In this document: piece by piece, positions 54,643 to 62,875 of the stretch
Position numbering within the stretch: position 1 is the stretch's first letter
Layout of the letters: the number at the start of each line of letters is the position of its first letter
Source of the DNA: Gloeocapsa sp. PCC 73106
GTDB taxonomy: Bacteria; Cyanobacteriota; Cyanobacteriia; Cyanobacteriales; Gloeocapsaceae
Length of the DNA: 64,000 nucleotides
NCBI RefSeq assembly: GCF_000332035.1
Contig: NZ_ALVY01000225.1
Span: forward strand, 22,413 to 86,412
Direction: 5' to 3'
The notes under the pieces: generated by a model
What the model saw: the letters and a program-made list of their open reading frames with translations, nothing else
Told to the model about the DNA's origin: nothing
Databases searched by the model: none
Program-made: the position numbers and the translations under genes

Positions 54643-55602
54643 TTAACGAGCGAAATACACAGCTATAGTCAACCAAGTTAAAAAGCATAAACGAGTTAAG
54701 TTTAAAGCTTGAATTACGGTATCTGGAGTAATCGCATAAATAGGATCGCCTAAAAAAGGCTTGTGTACAATCACCCCCTGATAACGGTTTTCTCCCCCCA
54801 ATTGCACTCCTAAAATCGCAGCATACACCGATTCACTCCATCCGGAATTAGGACTAGGATCTAGATGAGCATCCCTTTGACAAATGCGCCAAACTCTTAG
54901 AGGTTTACGGGAGATTAAAGCGAGGGTAAATACGGTTAGACGACAAGGAATCCAGGTGAGGCGATCGTCTAAATTAGCGCTAAACCAACCTAAATCTGTA
55001 TATGGTTCTCGGCGATAGCCAATCATCGAATCGAGGGTACTAGCGGCTTTGTAAGCCATAGCTAGGGGTACTGGACCAATTGAGGGTATCATCGCTCCTA
55101 CAATAGCGTAAAACAAGGGTGCGGTTACTCCATCGGTGGTATTTTCAGAAATTGTTTCTAGTACAGCGCGCAGGATCTCTTTTTCTGAAAGCGTAGCTGT
55201 ATCTCTACCTACGTATTTACTTAAATGGGAACGAGCTAGGGTTAAATTCCCCTCTTTTAGGGGTTGAATTACTTCCAGAGCGGCGAGTTTGAGACTACGA
55301 GCAGCAAAACAAGAAGCTAGTAAAATAGTTTCTGTGGCAATTCCTAACCAGGGATTAATCAGAGTGACATATTTAATGAGTAACCAACTTAGGCAGGCAC
55401 ATCCTACTACAAGAGCAATACTTAAAATAATTCCCCAGAAACGTTTAAACTTTTTTTGTTGGGAAATGACCCAGTGAGAGAAAGTACTAATCAACCATCC
55501 CATTACCTGGACAGGATGTAATAATTGGGGTGGATCGCCGATGAGATAATCTAGTATAGAGGCTAAAACCAGAACTAAAGCAGGGGTAGGAATATCGAAC
55601 AC
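54643..55602 (-). CDS. cobD: Adenosylcobinamide-phosphate synthase CbiB/CobD
   Basis: 319 residues. LASILDYLIGDPPQLLHPVQVMG start, then ENTTDGVTAPLFYAIVGAM and YKAASTLDSMIGYRREPYTDLGWFSANLDD; membrane protein. It attaches aminopropanol phosphate to adenosylcobyric acid in cobalamin (pseudo-B12) synthesis. No cobalamin riboswitch is seen upstream. Spaced 3 bases from the GFA gene, possibly one transcript. Confidence 0.93.
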   Translation of the reverse strand: MFDIPTPALVLVLASILDYLIGDPPQLLHPVQVMGWLISTFSHWVISQQKKFKRFWGIILSIALVVGCACLSWLLIKYVTLINPWLGIATETILLASCFAARSLKLAALEVIQPLKEGNLTLARSHLSKYVGRDTATLSEKEILRAVLETISENTTDGVTAPLFYAIVGAMIPSIGPVPLAMAYKAASTLDSMIGYRREPYTDLGWFSANLDDRLTWIPCRLTVFTLALISRKPLRVWRICQRDAHLDPSPNSGWSESVYAAILGVQLGGENRYQGVIVHKPFLGDPIYAITPDTVIQALNLTRLCFLTWLTIAVYFAR

Positions 55603-55605
55603 GGG

Positions 55606-55983
55606 TTAATCGAGTTTGGTTATTTTAGAGTGATTTGCTTCCCAATTAGCTCCATCAAATGCTTCTATAGTGAACTTTACCAGGACATCTTGTCCTAAAC
55701 AACGGACATTGACATCGACACCATCGGGATGCGATCGCGGTGTATAAAAGGGATGAATACCGCAAATACGGCAGAATTTATGTTGTGCAATTCCAGTATT
55801 AAAAGTATAGATAGTTAGAAACTCTTCGCCACTGATCAAGGTAAATTGTTCTGGGGGTATGATCAAGTGTAGAAAACCTTTTTTGATGCACACCGAACAG
55901 TTACAATCATAGGCAAGATATTGATTGACCTTAACTTCAAACTTGACCGCTCCACAATGACAACTACCTGGATAAATACTCAT
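55606..55983 (-). CDS. GFA (CENP-V) domain protein
   Basis: 125 residues. Zinc-binding pattern YPGSCHCGAVKFEV, CNCSVCIKKG, FCRICGIHPFY, matching the glutathione-dependent formaldehyde-activating (GFA/CENP-V) domain. True enzymatic role is uncertain for most members. Located between cobD and Rrf2 on the same strand. Soluble. Confidence 0.88.
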   Translation of the reverse strand: MSIYPGSCHCGAVKFEVKVNQYLAYDCNCSVCIKKGFLHLIIPPEQFTLISGEEFLTIYTFNTGIAQHKFCRICGIHPFYTPRSHPDGVDVNVRCLGQDVLVKFTIEAFDGANWEANHSKITKLD

Positions 55984-56005
55984 AGAATTAGATAGATTAA
56001 ATTAT

Positions 56006-56449
56006 CTATATGATAAAACTAGTTTCTTGTCCCTGAGAAGCTTGCCAACTGCGAGCATCGTAATATAAATCAGCTAAGGTGATAGTATAGAGAGCTTGTT
56101 TTAGTTTTAACTGTACTTGCTTCCAAACGGTAACCGTTACCCAATCTTCAACACACTGGGTTTTAAAGTCATAATTAGCCAAAGGTTCTAAGTTTTCTCC
56201 TACTGCTTCTAGAATTTGTCCTAGGGAAATTTGACTAGGTTGATGAGCTAATTGATAACCCCCTTGGGCGCCTCGTGTTGAGCGCACTAAACCCGCATGA
56301 CGTAAGGAAATTAACAGTTTTTCGAGATAGGGAGCTGGTAAATCCTGTCGCAAAGCGATCGCTTTTACTGAAGATGGACCGTAATTTGATTGCAAACTTA
56401 GATCTAGCAATGCTTTAACACTGTAATGACTACGGGTTGTTAGTTTCAT
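56006..56449 (-). CDS. Rrf2-family transcriptional regulator
   Basis: 147 residues. N-terminal winged helix MKLTTRSHYSVKALLDLSL, RQDLPAPYLEKLLISLRHAG, VRSTRGAQGGYQLAHQP. The iron-sulfur triple-Cys motif (CxxxxxCxxxxxC) of IscR is missing: only a single Cys (QCVEDW) remains. So it is probably a non-cluster Rrf2 such as CymR-like. Divergent from the cyAbrB gene with a 200-base intergenic region. Confidence 0.85.
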   Translation of the reverse strand: MKLTTRSHYSVKALLDLSLQSNYGPSSVKAIALRQDLPAPYLEKLLISLRHAGLVRSTRGAQGGYQLAHQPSQISLGQILEAVGENLEPLANYDFKTQCVEDWVTVTVWKQVQLKLKQALYTITLADLYYDARSWQASQGQETSFII

Positions 56450-56552
56450 TTTCTTTATATCTCGACAATTTTTGATAACTTAGTTGCTTATTTTCCCGCA
56501 ATAAATTGATATCAAGTTCAGTTAAAATTTATTCAATTTCCTTGTTTGAGTG

Positions 56553-56586
56553 TATAATAATTTTAGAGATAACTAGTGATATCTCT
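56553..56586 (+). promoter_or_regulatory. cyAbrB promoter -10 and leader inverted repeat
   Basis: TATAAT (56553-56558) followed by AGAGATA (56565-56571) ACTAGTGA TATCTCT (56580-56586), a perfect 7-bp inverted repeat near the expected start site. Could be an operator or leader hairpin for the regulator's own gene. -35 is weak. Confidence 0.4.
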
Positions 56587-56652
56587 CTTTCTTGGTTTTT
56601 TGCTCCATAATGTAAACAGCCAAGTAACACATATTATTGTCGACGTAAGTTA

Positions 56653-57066
56653 ATGACTAAAAAGATCCAACCACAACCTTTAACGGGAACAGACTTAGTT
56701 AGAAAGGTTAAAGAACTAGGAACCCTCAGCAAAGAAGAAAAAGCAAGATCGTGCGGCTACTATACTCTAACTAAAAATGGCATAGAAAGAGTCAACATGA
56801 TGAAGTTTCTCAATGCTTTAATTGATGCAGAAGGTATTGAGTTAGACAGTACTTCCGAAGGACAGGGAAGAGGCGGACGTTCAGCCAATTATCGCATTAG
56901 TGTACAGTCTAATGGTAATCTACTGATTGGTTCTGCCTACACAAAAAAAATGGGCTTAAAAGCTGGGGATGAATTTTTGATAACCCTAGGTAGAAAGCAT
57001 ATCCATTTGAAACAAGTTACCGAAGATGATGAAGATCAAGATTTCCCAATAGACGAAGCTTCTTGA
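56653..57066 (+). CDS. cyAbrB-type transcriptional regulator
   Basis: 137 residues. Cyanobacterial AbrB: LTGTDLVRKVKELGTLSKEEKARSCGYYT, DSTSEGQGRGGRSANYRISVQSNGNLLIGSAYTKKMGLKAGDEF. The C-terminal AbrB beta-barrel binds DNA; these proteins (cyAbrB1/2) coordinate carbon and nitrogen control. It is the short form beginning MTKKIQPQPL. Terminator hairpin follows. Confidence 0.93.
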   Translation: MTKKIQPQPLTGTDLVRKVKELGTLSKEEKARSCGYYTLTKNGIERVNMMKFLNALIDAEGIELDSTSEGQGRGGRSANYRISVQSNGNLLIGSAYTKKMGLKAGDEFLITLGRKHIHLKQVTEDDEDQDFPIDEAS

Positions 57067-57086
57067 ACCAAGTTTAGGATAAAAAG

Positions 57087-57112
57087 CTCCGCAATTTTTA
57101 CGGAGTTTTTTA
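57087..57112. terminator. Terminator between cyAbrB and the GT39 gene
   Basis: CTCCG (57087-57091) and CGGAG (57101-57105), 5-bp stem flanked by A's on the left and six T's on the right. Could serve both convergent genes. Confidence 0.75.
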
Positions 57113-57115
57113 CTT

Positions 57116-58786
57116 TTACTTGACTATAGGAGGGTTTTTCTTAATTAAAATCCAAGCGTCTACCGAACCAATAACTTTAGCATCGTCAAAATTGAGTTCT
57201 TTTTTAGCTTGATCATCTACTAACAGATAGATAGAACTTGATTCTTGCCAATATTGACGTAAATCAGGAATACCTGCTGGAATAATGGGATGATTGCTGT
57301 AAAAATTCAAAGACGGTCTTTCATAACCAAAAGAGGTATAGATAGGAACCGTTTCAGGAATTTGAGCTTCTACAATCATCTCAGCTACCGGTTTAACAGG
57401 ATAAGCTTCATTTAGTTCCCAATTCCACATTGAAGATGAAACAAACAACAACAGAGACAAATACATTCCCCAAAACAAGACAGAGATAAATTGTCTTTGT
57501 CGACGCACAATCAAAGCGGTAACAGTGGACATAGTAATAGCGACGCAGAGGAAAATAACCGCTAAAAAATGTTGTTCTGGATCACTAGTAAAAAAAGCAA
57601 AATAAATACAAGCAAAACTAGCGATAAACGTGATAGAACTAAATAGTATTTTCCAAATAAGAGAGTAATTAGAAAAGTCAGGCAGGTTGTAGAGCTGATC
57701 TAATTTTACCCCGACCGCCAAAGCTAAAGCGGGATAGATGGGGATAATATACCAAGGTAGTTTAGTAGCCATCACGGAAACAACCAGGAAGTAAGTTAAA
57801 GTCCAAACCAAGATTAATTTAGCCCAACCCCAATTACGATTCTCCCAACTCAGTCGTAACCCAGCGATAAACAAGGGAAGATAGGGCCATGTGTATTTGA
57901 ACATCTCAAGCAAATAATACCAGGGTGCGCCTTTGTGACCGTCTTTTTCCGAGTAAATTCTCGAGAAAGATTGTGACAAAAAATTTTGCTCAACAAAAGC
58001 CGAACCATAAGCTTGGAATTGGGCACTGTACCAAAGTAATATGGGAAAGCTACCTAGTAGAATACCAATCCAAAGATAAATAGAAGTTAAGATCCGTGGA
58101 GTATCCCACAGGATAAATAGTAGGGCAATTACTCCTAAAAGTATACCCATCATACCCTTAGTCAGACAGATTAAACCAAAACCAAAACCCACTCCCAGAG
58201 TCCAGCGCAAATCGCGGCGCGATCGCAAAACCGCCCAGAACATAAAAATTTGAAAACACAGAATAGCACCATCGAGCATTGCCAAACGCCCGTGACGCAC
58301 CACAGGAAGCAAAGTTAAATAAACCAAAGCACTATATAGCGCCGGACGACGAGCGGGAAAAACTTCTCTCCCAAGACCGTATAATAGAGGCACAGAAAGA
58401 GTCGTCAACAGAGCACCCGGTAAACGAGCTGTCCATTCACTCACCCCTCCTTGAGAGTAGACTAGAGCTATTAAACCATGTACCAAAGGCGGCTTATTCA
58501 AATAAGGTTCTCCCCAGAGAGTGGGAAAAATCCATCTCCGAGTCTCAGATGGAGCCTGTAGTATTTCTTTAGCAACTTGTGCGACTAAAGCTTCATCCCA
58601 ATCTCGCAGAGGCAAACCATCGAGATTAAGACAAAACAAGAGCAAAGCGGCTAAAAACAACCCAGAAAAACAAAGAAATTCAATCCAAAGCTCTTCTCTA
58701 AGCATTTTTCGGTAAGAAGGATACCAAGCGTAAGTTTGTCGATTCATGGACTTATCATAGTGATTTTGATTTGCTCCTTTTTTCAT
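57116..58786 (-). CDS. GT39-type membrane glycosyltransferase
   Basis: 556 residues, 10 or more membrane helices. GT-C features: acidic motif LPLRDWDEALVAQVAKEIL, then EPYLNKPPLVHGLIALVYSQ (the PMT/ArnT signature), and WYIIPIYPALALAVG. Transfers a lipid-linked sugar to a protein, lipid A or other polymer on the periplasmic side. Stands alone and is convergent with cyAbrB. Confidence 0.85.
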   Translation of the reverse strand: MKKGANQNHYDKSMNRQTYAWYPSYRKMLREELWIEFLCFSGLFLAALLLFCLNLDGLPLRDWDEALVAQVAKEILQAPSETRRWIFPTLWGEPYLNKPPLVHGLIALVYSQGGVSEWTARLPGALLTTLSVPLLYGLGREVFPARRPALYSALVYLTLLPVVRHGRLAMLDGAILCFQIFMFWAVLRSRRDLRWTLGVGFGFGLICLTKGMMGILLGVIALLFILWDTPRILTSIYLWIGILLGSFPILLWYSAQFQAYGSAFVEQNFLSQSFSRIYSEKDGHKGAPWYYLLEMFKYTWPYLPLFIAGLRLSWENRNWGWAKLILVWTLTYFLVVSVMATKLPWYIIPIYPALALAVGVKLDQLYNLPDFSNYSLIWKILFSSITFIASFACIYFAFFTSDPEQHFLAVIFLCVAITMSTVTALIVRRQRQFISVLFWGMYLSLLLFVSSSMWNWELNEAYPVKPVAEMIVEAQIPETVPIYTSFGYERPSLNFYSNHPIIPAGIPDLRQYWQESSSIYLLVDDQAKKELNFDDAKVIGSVDAWILIKKNPPIVK

Positions 58787-58936
58787 TCTCTCAATAATTT
58801 ATTCATTTGTTACAGAATTGACCAAGGTCAGAAATATTTTTTTGCCAGCTTAGGGGTGAAAGTGTTAATATGTCTGTAAAAACTCAGTAGGCTAGAAATC
58901 CGCTTGCTTAAATGCTAACCTGACACCAATAAATTT

Positions 58937-60808
58937 ATGGAAGGATCATTTCAACTCACCCTGCAGATTGTGATTGCTGTCCTTGCAGGTATTAGCGCCC
59001 AGGTTCTAGCTGCATATCTGAAAGTTCCCAGTATCATCTTTTTGCTGCTTTTAGGTATTTTTTTGGGAAGAGATGGTTTAAGTCTTCTACACCCCTGGGA
59101 ATTAGGCATAGGATTAGAAGTATTAGTCGCTCTATCGGTAGCAATTATCCTGTTCGAAGGAGGGCTGAATCTGGATCTGCGGGATTTAGGAAGAGTGTCT
59201 GGAAGTTTGCGTAATTTAGTTACTATCGGTACCTTAATTACCTTTATTGGTGGAGGAATGGCGGCTCACTGGCTGGCAGAATTTCCCTGGTCCATTGCCT
59301 TTCTCTACGCTTCTTTGGTGGTGGTTACAGGTCCCACGGTCATAGGTCCTCTTCTGAAACAGGTATCAGTAGAAAGAAAAGTAGCTACTCTCTTGGAAGG
59401 GGAAGGAGTATTAATAGACCCGGTGGGGGCAATTTTAGCCGTAGTAGTTCTAGACACGATTATTAATACCAACGCCGTACCCATCGAAATCGTTAGTGGT
59501 ATTATTTTACGTCTGGGTATAGGAACAGTTATCGGTGGTACTTGTGGTTGGTTGATGGCGTTGATCCTTCGACGTGCTAACTTTCTATCTGAAGATTTGA
59601 AGAATTTACTGGTTTTAGCAGGGGTTTGGGGTCTATTTTGTCTGGCGCAAACTATGCGGAGCGAGTCGGGCTTAATGGCTACGGTAGTGGCGGGGATGGT
59701 GCTCAATGCAGCTTCTCTTCCTGATGAGAGACTAATCAGACGCTTTAAGGGTCAATTGACCGTTTTGTGCGTTTCGGTATTGTTTATTCTTCTAGCGGCT
59801 GATTTATCTATTGCTAGCGTCATCGCTTTAGGCTGGGGTAGCGTTTTCACAGTCATGGCGCTGATGTTCTTAGTTAGACCTATGAGTGTTGTGGTTTGTA
59901 CCTGGAATAGTGGGATGAACTGGCGACAAAAGCTGTTTATCGCTTGGGTCGCACCTCGGGGGATTGTTTCGGCTTCGATAGCTTCTTTATTCGCTATTCT
60001 TCTGACGAGTAGCGGTATTAGTGGTGGAGAAGCGATTAAAGCTCTGGTATTTCTCACTATCATCATGACGGTTTTTATCCAAGGTTTAACAGCGCGTTGG
60101 ATCGCTAAAGGACTGGGTATAACTTCTTCAACCGCTACAGGTGCGGTCATTATTGGTTGTAATTCCCTAGGGCGTTTGATTGGTCATCTATTTCAAGAAC
60201 ATGGAGAATCCGTGGTACTCATTGATACTGACCCCGAGTACTGCGCTCAAGCCAAGGCGGAAAATCTGCCCGTTTATCAAAGTAGTGCTCTCAAACCGGA
60301 AGTGTTAGAAGAAGCGGGAATCGAGTCTATGGGAACTTTTTTAGCCGCTACTAGTAACGGTGAGGTCAATTTCTTGTTAGCACGTCATGCGATCGAAGAG
60401 TTTAATCCTCCTCGAGTTTTCGCTGTCTTCGCTAATCAAGCTGAAACTCCCGCTCATACTAAGGTAAGTCCCGCTTTTATCTCGGAGGTTCCTCTGAAAA
60501 CCTGGACCAAATATATCGACGAAGGCCAGGTTAAACTGGGTAAAACCGTGCTCAATGATTCGGGATTATCCTTTCAACAAGCTCACCTGACGGCTTTAGT
60601 CCGTTCTCAAGAGCTCTTACCCCTATTGATGAAGCGAGACAAAAGCTTACAGGTAGTTAAAGCTTTTACTGAATGGCAAAGTGGTGACGAAATTATCTAT
60701 CTGTTGCATGATCCTAGACCTAAATTACTCAAACGCCTCTCTGGTGCTAATCAGTCTTCTCGTCTGGCTTTAGAAAAATTACCGGAAGTGGAAGAGGTAC
60801 CTATATGA
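58937..60808 (+). CDS. CPA1-type Na+/K+:H+ antiporter with RCK/TrkA-N domain
   Basis: 623 residues. Membrane part with helices and LFEGGLNLDLRDLG, VVVTGPTVIGPLLKQVS (the NhaP/CPA ion site VxTGPTxxGPLL) and APRGIVSASIASLFAILL; C-terminal RCK-like AVIIGCNSLGRLIGHLFQEHG, DTDPEYCAQAKAENLPVY. Adjusts cytosolic pH and ions, regulated by nucleotide or redox binding in RCK. About 190 bases before the FHA fusion gene, same strand. Confidence 0.88.
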   Translation: MEGSFQLTLQIVIAVLAGISAQVLAAYLKVPSIIFLLLLGIFLGRDGLSLLHPWELGIGLEVLVALSVAIILFEGGLNLDLRDLGRVSGSLRNLVTIGTLITFIGGGMAAHWLAEFPWSIAFLYASLVVVTGPTVIGPLLKQVSVERKVATLLEGEGVLIDPVGAILAVVVLDTIINTNAVPIEIVSGIILRLGIGTVIGGTCGWLMALILRRANFLSEDLKNLLVLAGVWGLFCLAQTMRSESGLMATVVAGMVLNAASLPDERLIRRFKGQLTVLCVSVLFILLAADLSIASVIALGWGSVFTVMALMFLVRPMSVVVCTWNSGMNWRQKLFIAWVAPRGIVSASIASLFAILLTSSGISGGEAIKALVFLTIIMTVFIQGLTARWIAKGLGITSSTATGAVIIGCNSLGRLIGHLFQEHGESVVLIDTDPEYCAQAKAENLPVYQSSALKPEVLEEAGIESMGTFLAATSNGEVNFLLARHAIEEFNPPRVFAVFANQAETPAHTKVSPAFISEVPLKTWTKYIDEGQVKLGKTVLNDSGLSFQQAHLTALVRSQELLPLLMKRDKSLQVVKAFTEWQSGDEIIYLLHDPRPKLLKRLSGANQSSRLALEKLPEVEEVPI

Positions 60809-60998
60809 TGAAACTGAGAGAGTTAATAGGGGAGCAAACAAATTGTTTCCGTGGCTCATAGTTTCAGTTATTTTTCTATTATAATAAGTATGTAATCTAG
60901 TTTAAATCCGTTTAATTAATTACTTTAAGTCATTACGAATCCCTGTGTTCTAGTTTTCTACTGCGCTCAGTTATTCATATTTAAGTTATCAGTAAAAT

Positions 60999-62150
60999 AT
61001 GCTAAAAATCACGGTAATTAATATTAAATCCCCTCAAGATTCCTATGAAACAGAATTAAAAGTCAACAATAATCAGAGTCAAGAATTCTGGATCGGTAGA
61101 GCATCAGATTGCACTATTCAATTCAATAATTTAGAAGTCAGTCGCTACCACGGCAAAATTATCTTTGATCAAGGTAGTTATTATTTTACTGATGAGAAAA
61201 GTACAATGGGATCTTGGCTCAATAATAAAAAAGTTAATGTCAAACAAAAGTATCCTTTAAAAACTGGAGATAATCTTAATATTGCTAACTGCTTTATGCT
61301 GGCAATTTCAGATTATGACATCACTACGCAACCGACAAGAATTGATACAAGAAGTAGGAATCTGCCTGACAATTCCGTTGATCCCTACACACCGGAATCA
61401 AACCCCATCTTTAATGAAACTTTACAGAGGTACTTTCCCAACTCTATTCCTATGCATGCTTACATACAAATCACCTATGATGCTTTAGAGGCTTATGGAT
61501 TTGAGCATAAAAATACGATGGGAATGACCACCTTGTGCAGAGACGAAATTACTGAACCATTCCTAACTGAAGTGATCCGTCGGTGGGGTGCATCCTTTAA
61601 TTGCTCAAGCTTAGCAGGGTTTGTGATGATGGGTAAAACAGCATTAGCTGCGGCGACTGACCATGTGCCGATTGTGGATGGTAAACGGCGGTTTGCCTTT
61701 TACGCCATGCCTCACATTGCTATTTCCAAAGATGGGGAAATAGGTAAGGTCTATCGCTACGGTATTAAAAAAGTATCTCATGCTTGTGGAGCCTTAGAGG
61801 CGATCGCTAAAGAACTTCTGTCGGGACGGCTTAAACTAGAAATGGATATGCAAGATGTTGAACAAACGATCGTTCGTCAAAAGATTCTTTCCCACATTTA
61901 CTATGGGGACAAACCTGACCTGATAGAGATGACAAAATTGGCAGCCCAAATTATTGCTAAAGATACTCAAAATCTGCTTAGCGCAGTAGATACATCGATA
62001 TTCAAATACGCTGTCATGACTGGAATCCAGATCCACGGTCCGATGGATACAACCTGGATTAGTCCTCAGGAGTTTTATGTTGTTGACAGGGACATTCCTG
62101 AAAATAAAAAAGACCTCTTTGTATTTGAAGATAAGAGTACTAACGTTTAA
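60999..62150 (+). CDS. FHA domain fused to LCIB-like (theta) carbonic anhydrase domain
   Basis: 383 residues. FHA domain at about 1-105: WIGRASDC (Gly33, Arg34), SRYHGKI (Ser48, Arg49, His51) and the loop STMGSWLN at 68-75, the phosphothreonine-binding set. A linker follows (about 106-140), then a region like LCIB/theta-carbonic anhydrases: TTLCRDEITEPF (Cys180, Asp182, Glu183), SSLAGFVMMGKTALAAATDHVP, MPHIAIS (His239), HACGALEAI (Cys263). In LCIB proteins two Cys and one His bind zinc, and those three positions are all here. The fusion would tie CO2/bicarbonate chemistry to Ser/Thr kinase signalling. No signal peptide. Neighbours do not help. Confidence 0.8.
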   Translation: MLKITVINIKSPQDSYETELKVNNNQSQEFWIGRASDCTIQFNNLEVSRYHGKIIFDQGSYYFTDEKSTMGSWLNNKKVNVKQKYPLKTGDNLNIANCFMLAISDYDITTQPTRIDTRSRNLPDNSVDPYTPESNPIFNETLQRYFPNSIPMHAYIQITYDALEAYGFEHKNTMGMTTLCRDEITEPFLTEVIRRWGASFNCSSLAGFVMMGKTALAAATDHVPIVDGKRRFAFYAMPHIAISKDGEIGKVYRYGIKKVSHACGALEAIAKELLSGRLKLEMDMQDVEQTIVRQKILSHIYYGDKPDLIEMTKLAAQIIAKDTQNLLSAVDTSIFKYAVMTGIQIHGPMDTTWISPQEFYVVDRDIPENKKDLFVFEDKSTNV

Positions 62151-62280
62151 TATTATCATTTGTCCTACCCGTGCTCGTGCTGATCACCGCGTGTAGGGGG
62201 GAGCCGGTTTCTGCGGGTGTGGATAAAATCATATACTATAAGTAAGTAGAGTAGTAAATATTTATTATTAATCGTTAACC
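62151..62280. other. Spacer with GC-rich insert
   Basis: About 50 bases (62162-62215) are visibly GC-rich, containing GTGTAGGGGGGAGCC, within AT-rich surroundings. No coding frame, known repeat or hairpin could be assigned. It might be a remnant of a mobile element or an end of an RNA gene. Confidence 0.3.
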
Positions 62281-62829
62281 ATGAAACGTAGTTCTAGATA
62301 TTCAGATCCGCGTGTCCCATCACCCCGTTCTACACCATCTTCTAATTCCCCTTTTAAATTAACTATCGCTACGATCGCTATTTTAGGTGTGGTTTTTCTC
62401 ATGGGTATCGGTGCGGGGATTGGTTTTAGTTCTACAGCTTCTTTTAGCCCTGAAAACGTCGCTTCTCGGGAAGTTATCGATCGCAGCGCTCCTAATCCTG
62501 AACTCTGTGTCCAGTTCGGCGCTAGTGCGATTGTTACCGATATGCGTATCTTTCTGACTCTTAACCCCTTTAATGTGTTCGTTACTCAACCGGTGATGAC
62601 TCCAGGTTGTGTATTACGGCGTAATAACTGGACTATCTTAGAACAACAAAGCTTGGTTACCCCCGAACAAGTACGTAATTGCAAGAACCGTATGAATACT
62701 TTTGGCTATACGGGGAATTTAGAAGAATCTCCTGCGATTGATTGTATCTATCAAAATAAAGCCGCGGGTAATTTCTTCCTGAATCGCCCTGGTGCGGTAA
62801 CTTCAATTCCCGAGACGAATAAATTTTAA
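62281..62829 (+). CDS. DUF3172 family protein
   Basis: 182 residues. A polar N-terminus, single membrane helix LTIATIAILGVVFLMGIGAG, then NPELCVQFGASAIVTDMRIFLTLNPFNVFVTQPVMTPGCVLRRNNW and CKNRMNTFGYTGNLEESPAIDC. The Cys-rich conserved core identifies DUF3172 of cyanobacteria and plastids; function is not known. Membrane anchored with the conserved domain facing out or lumenal. Convergent with the RTX gene. Confidence 0.88.
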   Translation: MKRSSRYSDPRVPSPRSTPSSNSPFKLTIATIAILGVVFLMGIGAGIGFSSTASFSPENVASREVIDRSAPNPELCVQFGASAIVTDMRIFLTLNPFNVFVTQPVMTPGCVLRRNNWTILEQQSLVTPEQVRNCKNRMNTFGYTGNLEESPAIDCIYQNKAAGNFFLNRPGAVTSIPETNKF

Positions 62830-62831
62830 AA

Positions 62832-62862
62832 ATTCCCACCCCCAAATCTAGAGAGTGGGAAT
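62832..62862 (-). terminator. Terminator of the RTX/FG-GAP gene
   Basis: ATTCCCAC (62832-62839) and GTGGGAAT (62855-62862), 8-bp perfect stem with a 15-nt loop. On the minus strand it is followed by TTTTTAAAA, thus fits the RTX gene; may serve DUF3172 also. Confidence 0.65.
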
Positions 62863-62875
62863 GAAAAGCTTTGCT

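Noticed and set aside
54643..55990. Cobalamin riboswitch upstream of cobD
   Set aside because: The cobD start abuts the GFA gene; no B12-box-like sequence could be found.
56006..56449. IscR assignment for the Rrf2 protein
   Set aside because: The three-Cys cluster motif is missing, so only the family is stated.
59305..60150. Two minus-strand frames of 130 codons each
   Set aside because: Antisense to the antiporter gene and low-complexity Thr/Ile-rich; typical shadow frames.
62151..62280. tRNA or other structural RNA in the GC-rich spacer
   Set aside because: No T-arm-like GTTCGAATC or cloverleaf pairing could be drawn.
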